This document shows positions 1-6,242 of a stretch of 6,335 nt of DNA, piece by piece. Under the pieces are notes generated by a model, which was not told where the DNA came from, did no database searches, and saw only the letters and a list, made by a program, of their open reading frames with translations. The stretch lies in contig JAIOSZ010000080.1 of NCBI GenBank assembly GCA_021107335.1, positions 1 to 6,335 on the forward strand. Reading direction: 5' to 3'. Position 1 is the stretch's first letter. The number at the start of each line of letters is the position of its first letter. The DNA comes from Desulfuromonadaceae bacterium (lineage in GTDB: Bacteria; Desulfobacterota; Desulfuromonadia; Desulfuromonadales; Syntrophotaleaceae). Made by a program: the position numbers and the translations under genes.

Positions 1-1
1 G

Positions 2-259
2 CGTGACCACCACATTACCCGACATGAAGCACGGCGTATCGACCGCTTGCAATATCGCGCTAGCCACAATATTTATCGTTATAAACACAACAAGGCTCAA
101 CAACCACGAATGGCACATCGCGTTAAAAAACGCCATCCAAATTATTCTGCGAAGCGCCGACACCAATACTGCAGAGTCGATCAATACATTGGTAGCTCAA
201 TGAACCTAATGATAGCCCAACCTGGGCTTTCCCTGGCCTGGAACATCGCCCTAAATTAG
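2..259 (+). CDS. C-terminal part of a small, very basic protein (partial, runs off the left edge)
   Basis: The frame is open from the window edge to a TAG at 257-259, 85 codons, so the start is outside. The visible part is rich in Arg, Lys, His and Tyr. The first third contains ITRHEARRIDRLQ followed by ASHNIYRYKHN. That pattern (acidic-basic helix, then a Ser-x-x-Ile-Tyr-Arg-x-Lys-His-Asn ending) recalls small basic hypothetical proteins of proteobacteria, which usually stop soon after the KHN; this likeness is from memory and no function is known to me. The remaining 50 or so residues look less like a folded protein and could be an extended or frameshifted tail. A strong hairpin starts 30 bp after the stop, as expected for the end of a transcript. 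A competing frame (3-203) is weaker. The gene would be convergent with the polysaccharide operon. Moderate to low confidence. Confidence 0.45.
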   Translation, partial: RDHHITRHEARRIDRLQYRASHNIYRYKHNKAQQPRMAHRVKKRHPNYSAKRRHQYCRVDQYIGSSMNLMIAQPGLSLAWNIALN

Positions 260-289
260 CCAGCATAAACCTCACCGTTTTACAGAAGA

Positions 290-336
290 TACACAGACGC
301 CACTCCTACCATGTAAGCAGGAGTGGCGTCTGTGTA
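290..336. terminator. Long perfect hairpin between convergent genes, possible bidirectional terminator
   Basis: Bases 290-307 pair perfectly with 319-336 (17-bp arm ACACAGACGCCACTCCT plus one flanking T-A pair), with an 11-base loop at 308-318. It lies 30 bp after the stop of the left-edge plus-strand frame and is the only strong hairpin between it and the repeat element that follows the minus-strand operon. No clean U-tract follows on either strand (AATTGTA on plus, TCTTCTGT on minus), so this is not a textbook intrinsic terminator. A role in 3'-end protection or as a protein-binding palindrome is also possible. The inverted repeat is certain; the function is inferred. Confidence 0.6.
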
Positions 337-499
337 ATTGTAGACCCAAAAACCAGTTTATTGAAAAACCCAAAACATACTTAAACATTCCAATGGAAAT
401 TCCAACGATTTGATGCTCTCATCCTATAAGTTGATGGTTTTTGAGCCAAATATGGAAGCCCGTCAAATCGCCCAACACAGCGAATATATAAGCTAACCA
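337..499. other. Intergenic stretch with no recognisable gene
   Basis: This A+T-rich stretch separates the hairpin at 290-336 from repeat copy A. I see no convincing reading frame, promoter or RNA. The only structure found is an 8-bp inverted pair, CGATTTGA at 406-413 and TCAAATCG at 463-470, separated by 49 bases, which could arise by chance. Before copy A inserted, this was probably the 3' trailer of the minus-strand operon. Confidence 0.5.
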
Positions 500-501
500 G
501 T
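493..501. repeat. Left flanking direct repeat of repeat element copy A
   Basis: CTAACCAGT occurs here and again at 748-756, exactly at the two ends of copy A. The outermost bases overlap the element termini, so the true target duplication is probably TAACCAG (7 bp) to 9 bp. This supports insertion by transposition. Confidence 0.6.
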
Positions 502-748
502 GTCCATCCGGAAACGTTGGATGGACACAGTGCAGTTTTCATATGGGAAACGAGCAATTTTTCTCAAGGTCAAGGAAATCAAGCGCTTGCACGGAGGCGT
601 AGCTGTTTACGCCGCACCATTCCGCAGGACAGCGGAATGGGACAGCCTCTGGTTGCCCGAAGGGCGAGGGCCAGGGATGGCCCGAGTCACACGCAAGGGC
701 GCGGATTGACAACGAGATTGGGGAAAAGAGCCGTTTCCGGATGAAAAC
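500..748 (+). mobile_element. MITE-like repeat element, copy A (better preserved, 249 bp)
   Basis: The ends are inverted: GTGTCCATCCGGAAACG at 500-516 matches the complement of the right end (732-748) at 15 of 17 positions. The left end also contains its own perfect 10-bp palindrome arms, GTGTCCATCC (500-509) and GGATGGACAC (519-528). A direct repeat CTAACCAGT flanks both ends. The interior matches copy B (6025-6200, minus strand). Over the 97 bases from ATGGACAC to GCCGCAC I count 75 identities, without gaps, and the right 55 or so bases also match well. There is no transposase, so any movement would need an enzyme supplied in trans. A frame at 500-709 crosses it but shows no coding constraint when compared with copy B. 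The element ends 16 bp from the stop codon of the 765-3074 gene. The transposase family is unknown to me. Confidence 0.75.
618..692 (+). repeat. 75-bp hairpin-rich block nested in copy A, absent from copy B
   Basis: Between GCCGCAC (611-617) and GCAAG (693) copy A has 75 bases where copy B has only AA. The block and its edge form three successive hairpins: CCATTCCGC/GCGGAATGG (617-625 with 632-640, 6-base loop), GCCC-GAA-GGGC (655-665), and GGGCC/GGCCC (668-672 with 679-683, loop AGGGAT). It is more G+C rich than its surroundings. It may be a REP-like palindromic repeat inserted in the element, or an original part lost from copy B. Confidence 0.6.
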
Positions 749-756
749 TAACCAGT
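748..756. repeat. Right flanking direct repeat of repeat element copy A
   Basis: This is the second CTAACCAGT, identical to 493-501. It lies just before the stop codon of the minus-strand gene that ends at 765, so the insertion target was the start of that gene's 3' untranslated region. Confidence 0.6.
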
Positions 757-764
757 TAATGCCG

Positions 765-3074
765 TTAGTTTTGAAGCAGCTTCAAACGTTGACGGATATC
801 AGGGTCATGAGGATTATGCATGAGAATCTGGCGATAAATTTCTGCGGCCTTAAAGGTTATTCCCAGGCGCTCGTAAAAATTTCCGGTAGCTTTCATAATG
901 TCCAAATTTTTGGGATATACCCTGCCTCCTGCCAACACCGCAGAAAGGGCCTCTTCATAAAGTTGCCGCGACTCAAAGAAGGCGGATAACCTCCAGACAA
1001 CCTCGGGTTGAAATGACTCCTCGGTCTGAATAAAGTACAAGGCGGAATTATAAGCGTCGAGGGCCTGTTCCGGCAGGTCCTTTTGAAATAAAAAGTCGCC
1101 ATAATCCGCAAAACATCGAGGATGATCCGCCAAAAGCAACCCCTCATGCGATATAGAGAAACCTTGCTGATCAAAAAAGTATAACCAGTCCAGAGTTTTT
1201 GACGGATCTTGGACCAGGATTTTCCTTACATGTTCCAGGGCTTCCGTTTGTCCACCGTGATTCAGAAGACGCTCAACCAAATCGACCTGCAGGGACTGAT
1301 TTTCCCAATCGTTTTGCAATCCGCTATGCATCAGTTTAATAGCCAGGCCCCCCTGGCCAATATCGGCTAAATATATCCCCAGGCGATAAGCCTCCATGCC
1401 CACTAACGGATTGAGACGTAACGCTCGTGAAAAACTAGTCATCGCTTTTTCTGTTTGTCCAAGTTGTAGCAGGCTCCAGCCCAGTGCCCAGCGATAGGGA
1501 GCATTTAGCGGATCATAGAATACGGCGTGAGACAGAAGTCGCTTTTGAGTATCATTGCGCGATGCATTAGGTGATGTTTCCTGTGAAGAAACCTGTGCTT
1601 GAGCAAAGAACCCTTTAGACAGGCCTCTTCCCCCTTGCACAAAGACAGCAATGAGCAACACGAAAGCGCACAGTAAGCGTCCCATAGGCAATCGCCAATC
1701 TGAACGAACTGGGGCACAATCCCTATCGAACGTTTTATGGTGTTCAACCTGTGATGCCGCGACCATCATGCCGGCAAGCACAAAAACGTAATACCATAAC
1801 CATGGCGGAACAGGCACTCTCAAAGTTATGACAGCCCATGCAAAAGCGGTCAAACCACTAAGGCTTCCAGCAAAAAAGTAAATGGCCATTTTATTACGGC
1901 GTTTTCGCCACCGGGGCCAAGCATGGCGTAGCAACGCGCAAACAAACCAGACAATCCCTACTATAAAAGGCAAGCCCCCTTCTACCCTGCCCTGTTGCAA
2001 GGGAGGGGCAACCAGACCGACCGGGTTGGTCACCTGGCGACCGATGCGACGATATACTTTGGAGTAAGTTCCAAGCCCCGAACCGGTGAACCAATAGTTG
2101 TTTGTCAGCGTGCTGACAATTGCATTATCCGCTTTGGATACTGACGCCATTTGTATTGGTTTTTGCGGTGTGGTCCTGCCATAAAGACCAATAACCAATG
2201 CTGCCAAAGCCACCACCGTGAAGAACAATAGATAGGCGGAATCCCGGAGGCCCTTTCTTTTTAGCGTTACCAAGACCCCCAATAGAGCAAGGGCACCTAA
2301 GTAAAAGAGCAGAACATGCCAATACAATACACCGATGCTAAAAGGCACTACCAGAGCTGACAAAGCAATAATCAGAAAGTGGTCCTGCACTGTCGCTTTC
2401 CAATAGGTACTAACGCGTTCTTGCCACGAACCGTATCGAGAAATAGGTCTTAAGGCCAGCAATACGGCCAGCCCCAGAGGACCGAGCATGAGCATCAGCA
2501 GGGCGATAGGGCTTAGGTCCAGAGTCAAGATTGCCGCCAATTTGTGGTTTGGCGAGAACACTTTTGGCAAAAACAGGGATGTCAGGCGTAATAAAATCAC
2601 TCCCATAGCCAGCCCGCCAGAGATTCCGATTAGCCAGAGGACCCCATGTTTGAGATAGGCCTGGTCTTTAAGCAAAAAAACGACCAGAAAATAGCAGGCA
2701 GTGCCAGCGCAAAGGACAAGAACTGCCTGCAAAGTACTTTGGGGGTTTAAAGAGAGAGGCACCCATATAGAAGGAGATAGAACCTCCACGCTCTGATGGT
2801 AAATCTTCCAAGAATGAGGGGAAAGATATTTGACCAGAAATAGCGGTAAGGGCAGTAGCTGAACCGTTCCCCAACCGATCAGAAACAGCAAGGCAGCAGA
2901 ACCTGGCGGCGATGAAAATGGCGCGCTGTCATACCGCCGCTTCCACAACCAAATGCACAGCGCGACCAACGGCATAAGTACCAGCACACCGCCCAACCAG
3001 CCCACCGACCAGTAACCTGATAATGGAGTCAGCAATAAAACCAGAGCCAGAAACGGTAGAAAGACTCTATCCAT
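765..3074 (-). CDS. O-antigen ligase/polymerase-like membrane protein with C-terminal TPR domain
   Basis: The 769-aa protein probably polymerises or ligates lipid-linked polysaccharide units at the periplasmic face of the inner membrane. Residues 1-483 hold about 12-13 hydrophobic segments (for example 5-20, 25-44, 60-81, 113-135, 143-168, 178-208, 232-271, 280-298, 366-386, 396-418, 424-440 and 466-482). The family pattern is visible as FSPNHKLA (173-180), then NYWFTGSGLGTY (326-337), then VEGGLPF (364-370). Residues about 505-769 are soluble and helical with TPR repeats. The clearest is 525-556, with W-A-L-G, L-G-Q, A-M and A-L-R-L-N-P at the TPR positions. Typical Wzy_C proteins are 400-500 aa, so the tail is an addition seen in a subset. 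The His usually found in the large periplasmic loop is not seen (APPLQQGRVEGG instead). The ATG has a strong AAGGAG 5 bp upstream, inside the end of the phosphatase gene, so translation is probably coupled. Whether it is a Wzy polymerase or a ligase cannot be decided from sequence alone. Confidence 0.82.
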   Translation of the reverse strand: MDRVFLPFLALVLLLTPLSGYWSVGWLGGVLVLMPLVALCIWLWKRRYDSAPFSSPPGSAALLFLIGWGTVQLLPLPLFLVKYLSPHSWKIYHQSVEVLSPSIWVPLSLNPQSTLQAVLVLCAGTACYFLVVFLLKDQAYLKHGVLWLIGISGGLAMGVILLRLTSLFLPKVFSPNHKLAAILTLDLSPIALLMLMLGPLGLAVLLALRPISRYGSWQERVSTYWKATVQDHFLIIALSALVVPFSIGVLYWHVLLFYLGALALLGVLVTLKRKGLRDSAYLLFFTVVALAALVIGLYGRTTPQKPIQMASVSKADNAIVSTLTNNYWFTGSGLGTYSKVYRRIGRQVTNPVGLVAPPLQQGRVEGGLPFIVGIVWFVCALLRHAWPRWRKRRNKMAIYFFAGSLSGLTAFAWAVITLRVPVPPWLWYYVFVLAGMMVAASQVEHHKTFDRDCAPVRSDWRLPMGRLLCAFVLLIAVFVQGGRGLSKGFFAQAQVSSQETSPNASRNDTQKRLLSHAVFYDPLNAPYRWALGWSLLQLGQTEKAMTSFSRALRLNPLVGMEAYRLGIYLADIGQGGLAIKLMHSGLQNDWENQSLQVDLVERLLNHGGQTEALEHVRKILVQDPSKTLDWLYFFDQQGFSISHEGLLLADHPRCFADYGDFLFQKDLPEQALDAYNSALYFIQTEESFQPEVVWRLSAFFESRQLYEEALSAVLAGGRVYPKNLDIMKATGNFYERLGITFKAAEIYRQILMHNPHDPDIRQRLKLLQN

Positions 3075-3771
3075 TTAAGCTCCTTCCGGACAAAACCGCA
3101 GCGGGATTGGATGTCACCAGCTTCTGTGCGGCCTGATCGCCGATAATCGCGGCAGCCGCACTGACCCCCTCGGACAGAACGGGACGTCGATGGGTCGCCG
3201 AATGGGCATCACTGGCTAAGAAATGCACTTGCCCCATCTTTAACAGATAGCCAGCACAGTCCCTGGAGTCCGCACCAAAATTGCCCGTCAGACTACCGGC
3301 GGTCACTTGTACCAGACAACCGGAATCCACCAGGCTGAATAAAAGCTCCGGTTCACGAATAATAGAAGGATTTCGCTCGGGATGGGTAATGATCGGCCGC
3401 AAGCCGGCCATACACATATTGAAAACCATTTGACTGGCCTGTTTTGGCAAATGGCTGTGGGGAAATTCAAGTAAAAAGTAATTGCTGCCATTAATGGTAT
3501 AACGGGCTATTTCTTGGGGAGGCAACATGGCACTGACATCGGCTCCAACCAGAATCTGCAGAGGGTAATTCCGTTTAGTTAGCACCTCGTTCAATTTCAT
3601 AACCTGTTGTTGCAAGAATTGCGGAAGATGCACCTCACCCTTGATATGAGGGGTAGCGACAATGGTGCGAATGCCATCCGCAACGGCTATATCAGCCATG
3701 GCCAGAGATTCTTCCAGGCTAGAGGACCCGTCGTCAATACCAGGTAAAATATGGCAATGAATATCTATCAT
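3067..3771 (-). CDS. cpsB: CpsB-family PHP-type tyrosine-protein phosphatase
   Basis: The 234-aa protein is a manganese-type metal-dependent phosphatase of the CpsB/CapC/YwqE family. It would remove phosphate from the tyrosine tail of the kinase encoded just upstream. PHP-domain motifs run in order: DIHCH at 3-7 (H5, H7), PGIDDG at 10-15, ATPH at 39-42 (H42), GAD at 76-78, LEFPH at 101-105, ITHPER at 128-133 (H130) and ASDAH at 186-190 (D188, H190). These are the expected metal ligands, except that the GAD position is usually Glu in the family (GxE), here Asp78. There is no signal peptide or membrane segment, so it is cytoplasmic. Its start is 12 bp after the stop of the kinase gene and its end overlaps the next gene by 8 bp, which makes one operon. 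The Shine-Dalgarno is weak (AAGG about 15 bp upstream), which suggests coupled translation. Length is close to the usual 240-255 aa. Confidence 0.92.
   Translation of the reverse strand: MIDIHCHILPGIDDGSSSLEESLAMADIAVADGIRTIVATPHIKGEVHLPQFLQQQVMKLNEVLTKRNYPLQILVGADVSAMLPPQEIARYTINGSNYFLLEFPHSHLPKQASQMVFNMCMAGLRPIITHPERNPSIIREPELLFSLVDSGCLVQVTAGSLTGNFGADSRDCAGYLLKMGQVHFLASDAHSATHRRPVLSEGVSAAAAIIGDQAAQKLVTSNPAAVLSGRSLNG
3080..3087 (-). promoter_or_regulatory. Strong ribosome binding site inside the cpsB end
   Basis: On the minus strand GGAAGGAG is followed by CTTAA and the ATG at 3074-3072. It fixes the start of the ligase-like gene and lies within the last codons of the phosphatase gene, so the two genes share an 8-bp overlap and are probably translationally coupled. 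Confidence 0.75.
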
Positions 3772-3783
3772 ATGAGTTAACCG

Positions 3784-5979
3784 CTAACCTTCGCTTGCCG
3801 ATGGGCTTTTTGGTTTATCCTCGGCATAAGCATAATAATAATCCTGATGATAATAACCGCTCTTTTTAGAATCGAACCCGTTGATCACCAGCCCAAGTAG
3901 ATGGGCTCCACTGTCGACGAGCTGCTTGCGCGCTCGTTCCAGCATATCGTAGGGAGTGACGCCAGCCTTGCAGAGTAGAATCACTCCGTCGAACAGGCCG
4001 CAAATAATACGCGAATCGGCTACTGGCAAAACCGGTGGAGAATCGCAGACAATAAAATCGAATTCCTTGCTCAGTGAATCGAGCAGTACGTTCATTCTGT
4101 TGGAAGCCAACAGCTCGGAAGGGTTCGGCGGAATCGGCCCAGAGGGAATGACGGCGAGTTGGGGCAACGGTCCCTTTTGAATAATATGGCTGTCTGTCGC
4201 CCCGGCCAGATAGCTGCTGAGACCTTTGGTATTGTCGATTTTCATGATTTTATGCAAACGGGGTTTTCGCAGGTCCCCCTCTATAAGCAGTACTCGCTTA
4301 TCTGAGCGGGCGAGAGCAAAGGCCAGGTTAACCGCAGTGGTGGTCTTCCCTTCCCCCATACCGCTGCTGGTCACCAGGATCTTTTTAGGTGGTCTGTCTG
4401 GAAACGATAGCTGAATAGAGGTACGCAAGGAACGGTAAGTTTCGGAAAAGACCGACTGAGGGTCCTTCCATACGACCTGTTCTGGTTTTTGGCTGTCATT
4501 GCGCCAGATATCGATCACCGTTAACACTGGAATACCGAGTTTGGCTTCGACATCTTCCGGATCTTTGACCGTATTGTCGAAATACTCCAGAAACAGAATT
4601 AAGCTCAGGCCGCCAATAAGACCGATGACTGTAGCCAAAAGAAGATTCATCCCTACCCAAGGACGAGCCGTATGGAGAGGAACAATCGCTTTTTCAACGA
4701 TCCACAAATTGACAGGACTGGTCTCCTCGGTAATGCTTTGTTCCTTTAGCTTCAACATCAGCGCATCGTAAAGCTTGCGATTCGTATCAACTACCCGCTT
4801 TAAAGCGCCATATTGAATAAATTTTTCAGTTAACAGCAGAGCTTCCGTCTTAGTAGAACTTAGCTGTCCGCGGAGACTTCTTTCGTTCGACCGCGCCAAT
4901 TCGTATTCATTCTTGATCGATTCGACAAGACGATCGATTTCCTGATTTCTTTTTCTCTTGAGCACCTGTAAGTCGCCCCTGGCCTTGACCATCAAAGGAT
5001 GTCTGCCCCCATATTTGTTCGACAATTCCATGATGCTTTTTTCTGTTTCCACAATCTGTGCCCGAATAGCCCGCAGGGCCGGATCTATCGATATGGCGGA
5101 AACAGTAGTGGCAGCTTGATAGTTCCTTCCGATTTTTTTAACTTTTTGGTAAAGGGCAGATAATTCCTTGCGCCGTGACTCAGCCCGCACCAATTGAATA
5201 TTGATTTCAGAGAGCTTCTCTGGAGTGACTGTCATTCGATCTTCAACAGTAACGATATTGTTATCCTTCATGTACTGTTGCAGCCTTATTTCCGATTGAC
5301 GTAACTTCTCTGCTTCTGTCTCCGCCTTTTTGGTCATCCACTGCAAACTAGCTCTGGTGGCCGATAATTTCATATCAAGTGTTTCTTCGATATAGGCTTT
5401 GGCCACCGTATTGGCTATTAAGGCCGCCAGTTCTGGATTTGGCGACAAGTAGCTGATATTAACGATACGACTACCTTCAACAGGCCTTACACGAACCTGC
5501 TGACTAATGATTTTAGTCAGGTCTTCCCCCCTAGAAAGAAGATCTTTTTCCTTCTCAGAAGCGCTCTCAGCGGGGCGAATGGCTGCGCGAATCCAACCGA
5601 ACAAGTTTTTTATTTCAGTCAGGACAAAGCGCCACGGAGACGTCTTTTGAACGGTTTTGCCTATGAAAGAATCATAGTTTTGTTGCAAGGAGAGAGTGTT
5701 AACCACTCGCCTGGCGACGGCGCGGCTTCTGATCAATTGAAACTGCGTCTCGTAAAAGATCGGATCATAAGAGTTGCGTTGATAATTGCCGGACAGGTTG
5801 CTCCCCTCTGACCTTTCGATCATGACTTTAGTCATTCCCTCATAAAGTGGAGTCATGATGAAGGTTGCCAAGCAGGCCAAGGCTAATACAGAGAGTAGAA
5901 AAGTGAGCAGAATATGGCGCCGCTTTTTAACCACTCTGATAATATCCCGCAAATGCAGTTCTTCATTTATAATTGGCAT
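3784..5979 (-). CDS. wzc: Wzc-type chain-length regulator with fused tyrosine autokinase (BY-kinase)
   Basis: The 731-aa inner-membrane protein controls polysaccharide polymerisation and export by ATP-driven cycles of autophosphorylation. Residues 1-95 are a Wzz domain with TM1 at about 22-42. A long helical periplasmic region (about 200-415) follows, with YGGRHPLM (323-330) and VDTNRKLYDALMLKLKE (397-413) as family landmarks. TM2 is at about 442-464 after a Pro-containing approach (P434, P440). The cytoplasmic kinase has the oligomerisation motif E513-x2-R516-x2-R519, Walker A SSGMGEGKT (538-546, K545), Walker A' LLIEGDLRKP (D569), and Walker B FIVCDSPP (D646). It ends in a tyrosine cluster (Y709, 710, 714, 715, 716, 718). 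Walker A' has Glu567 where the first Asp is usual, while the second (D569) is kept. Full length for the family (about 700-750). The ATG has GGGGGC about 5 bp upstream. The partner phosphatase follows 12 bp downstream. The gap upstream holds repeat copy B. Confidence 0.95.
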   Translation of the reverse strand: MPIINEELHLRDIIRVVKKRRHILLTFLLSVLALACLATFIMTPLYEGMTKVMIERSEGSNLSGNYQRNSYDPIFYETQFQLIRSRAVARRVVNTLSLQQNYDSFIGKTVQKTSPWRFVLTEIKNLFGWIRAAIRPAESASEKEKDLLSRGEDLTKIISQQVRVRPVEGSRIVNISYLSPNPELAALIANTVAKAYIEETLDMKLSATRASLQWMTKKAETEAEKLRQSEIRLQQYMKDNNIVTVEDRMTVTPEKLSEINIQLVRAESRRKELSALYQKVKKIGRNYQAATTVSAISIDPALRAIRAQIVETEKSIMELSNKYGGRHPLMVKARGDLQVLKRKRNQEIDRLVESIKNEYELARSNERSLRGQLSSTKTEALLLTEKFIQYGALKRVVDTNRKLYDALMLKLKEQSITEETSPVNLWIVEKAIVPLHTARPWVGMNLLLATVIGLIGGLSLILFLEYFDNTVKDPEDVEAKLGIPVLTVIDIWRNDSQKPEQVVWKDPQSVFSETYRSLRTSIQLSFPDRPPKKILVTSSGMGEGKTTTAVNLAFALARSDKRVLLIEGDLRKPRLHKIMKIDNTKGLSSYLAGATDSHIIQKGPLPQLAVIPSGPIPPNPSELLASNRMNVLLDSLSKEFDFIVCDSPPVLPVADSRIICGLFDGVILLCKAGVTPYDMLERARKQLVDSGAHLLGLVINGFDSKKSGYYHQDYYYAYAEDKPKSPSASEG

Positions 5980-5998
5980 GCTAAGCCCCCGGTTATGA

Positions 5999-6040
5999 AG
6001 AAAAAACAGAAAAGTATTTAACTAGTTTCCATCCGGAAAC
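5999..6040 (-). promoter_or_regulatory. Terminal hairpin of copy B followed by T-rich tract, possible attenuator ahead of wzc
   Basis: Read on the minus strand, GTTTCC-GGAT-GGAAAC (6040-6025) forms a 6-bp hairpin. The palindrome AACTAGTT (6027-6020) overlaps it, and then a T-rich run with TTTTCTGTTTTTTC (6014-6001) follows before the wzc start at 5979. A short stem close to a U-rich tract could cause partial termination or pausing. The 10-base gap between stem and first T-run and the short stem argue against an efficient terminator. Speculative. Confidence 0.25.
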
Positions 6041-6200
6041 GATTCTTTTCCCCAACCTCTGCGTCAATCCGCGCACTTGCTTGTGCGGCGAAGCCTTCTA
6101 CACCTCCGCACAACTGCTTGATTTTCTGGACTTTAGGAGAAATTTCTCGTTTCTCATATGAAAAATTCGCCGTGTCCATCCTAAATTTCTGATTGAACAC
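6025..6200 (-). mobile_element. MITE-like repeat element, copy B (degraded, 176 bp)
   Basis: On the minus strand this is a second copy of the element at 500-748. It runs from GTGTTCAATC (6200-6191) to GGATGGAAAC (6034-6025). The left 29 bases agree with copy A at 22 positions and the next 97 or so at about 77%. The right end CGTTTCCGGATGGAAAC is intact, but the left end has decayed and matches its complement at only about 10 of 17 positions. Flanks TTAACTA (6018-6024) and TTACTAA (6201-6207) could be a worn target duplication. It lacks the 73-bp hairpin block of copy A. It lies in the operon gap between the Wza-like and Wzc-like genes, in the direction of transcription, so it is probably transcribed. 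Confidence 0.7.
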
Positions 6201-6242
6201 TTACTAAAGAGCAGAAGCGGCAAAACCATCATTAACAACTGA

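Noticed and set aside
3..203. Alternative plus-strand frame at the left edge
   Set aside because: It overlaps the basic frame, shows no recognisable motif, and lacks the terminator-proximal stop of the competing frame.
406..470. Inverted pair CGATTTGA/TCAAATCG as an operator or RNA stem
   Set aside because: Only 8 bp with a 49-base spacer and no supporting gene or promoter nearby; expected by chance often enough.
500..709. Frames across both repeat copies share a peptide pattern (MDT, FSY-x-KR, KV, IK-x-L, GGV, AA), suggesting a small protein family
   Set aside because: In the aligned 97 bases the 22 differences fall 4, 10 and 8 at codon positions 1, 2 and 3. Only about 3 of 16 changed codons are synonymous. 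That is not coding constraint; the likeness follows from DNA homology of the repeat. The frames also diverge after the shared block.
741..989. Plus-strand frames lying opposite the EPS genes (such as 741-989, 1882-2067, 3956-4180, 4499-4771)
   Set aside because: They are antisense shadows of well-supported coding regions and show no domain of their own.
6018..6200. 60-aa minus-strand frame inside copy B as a gene between wza and wzc
   Set aside because: It coincides almost exactly with the repeat element, has no good ribosome site, and comparison with copy A shows no protein-level conservation.
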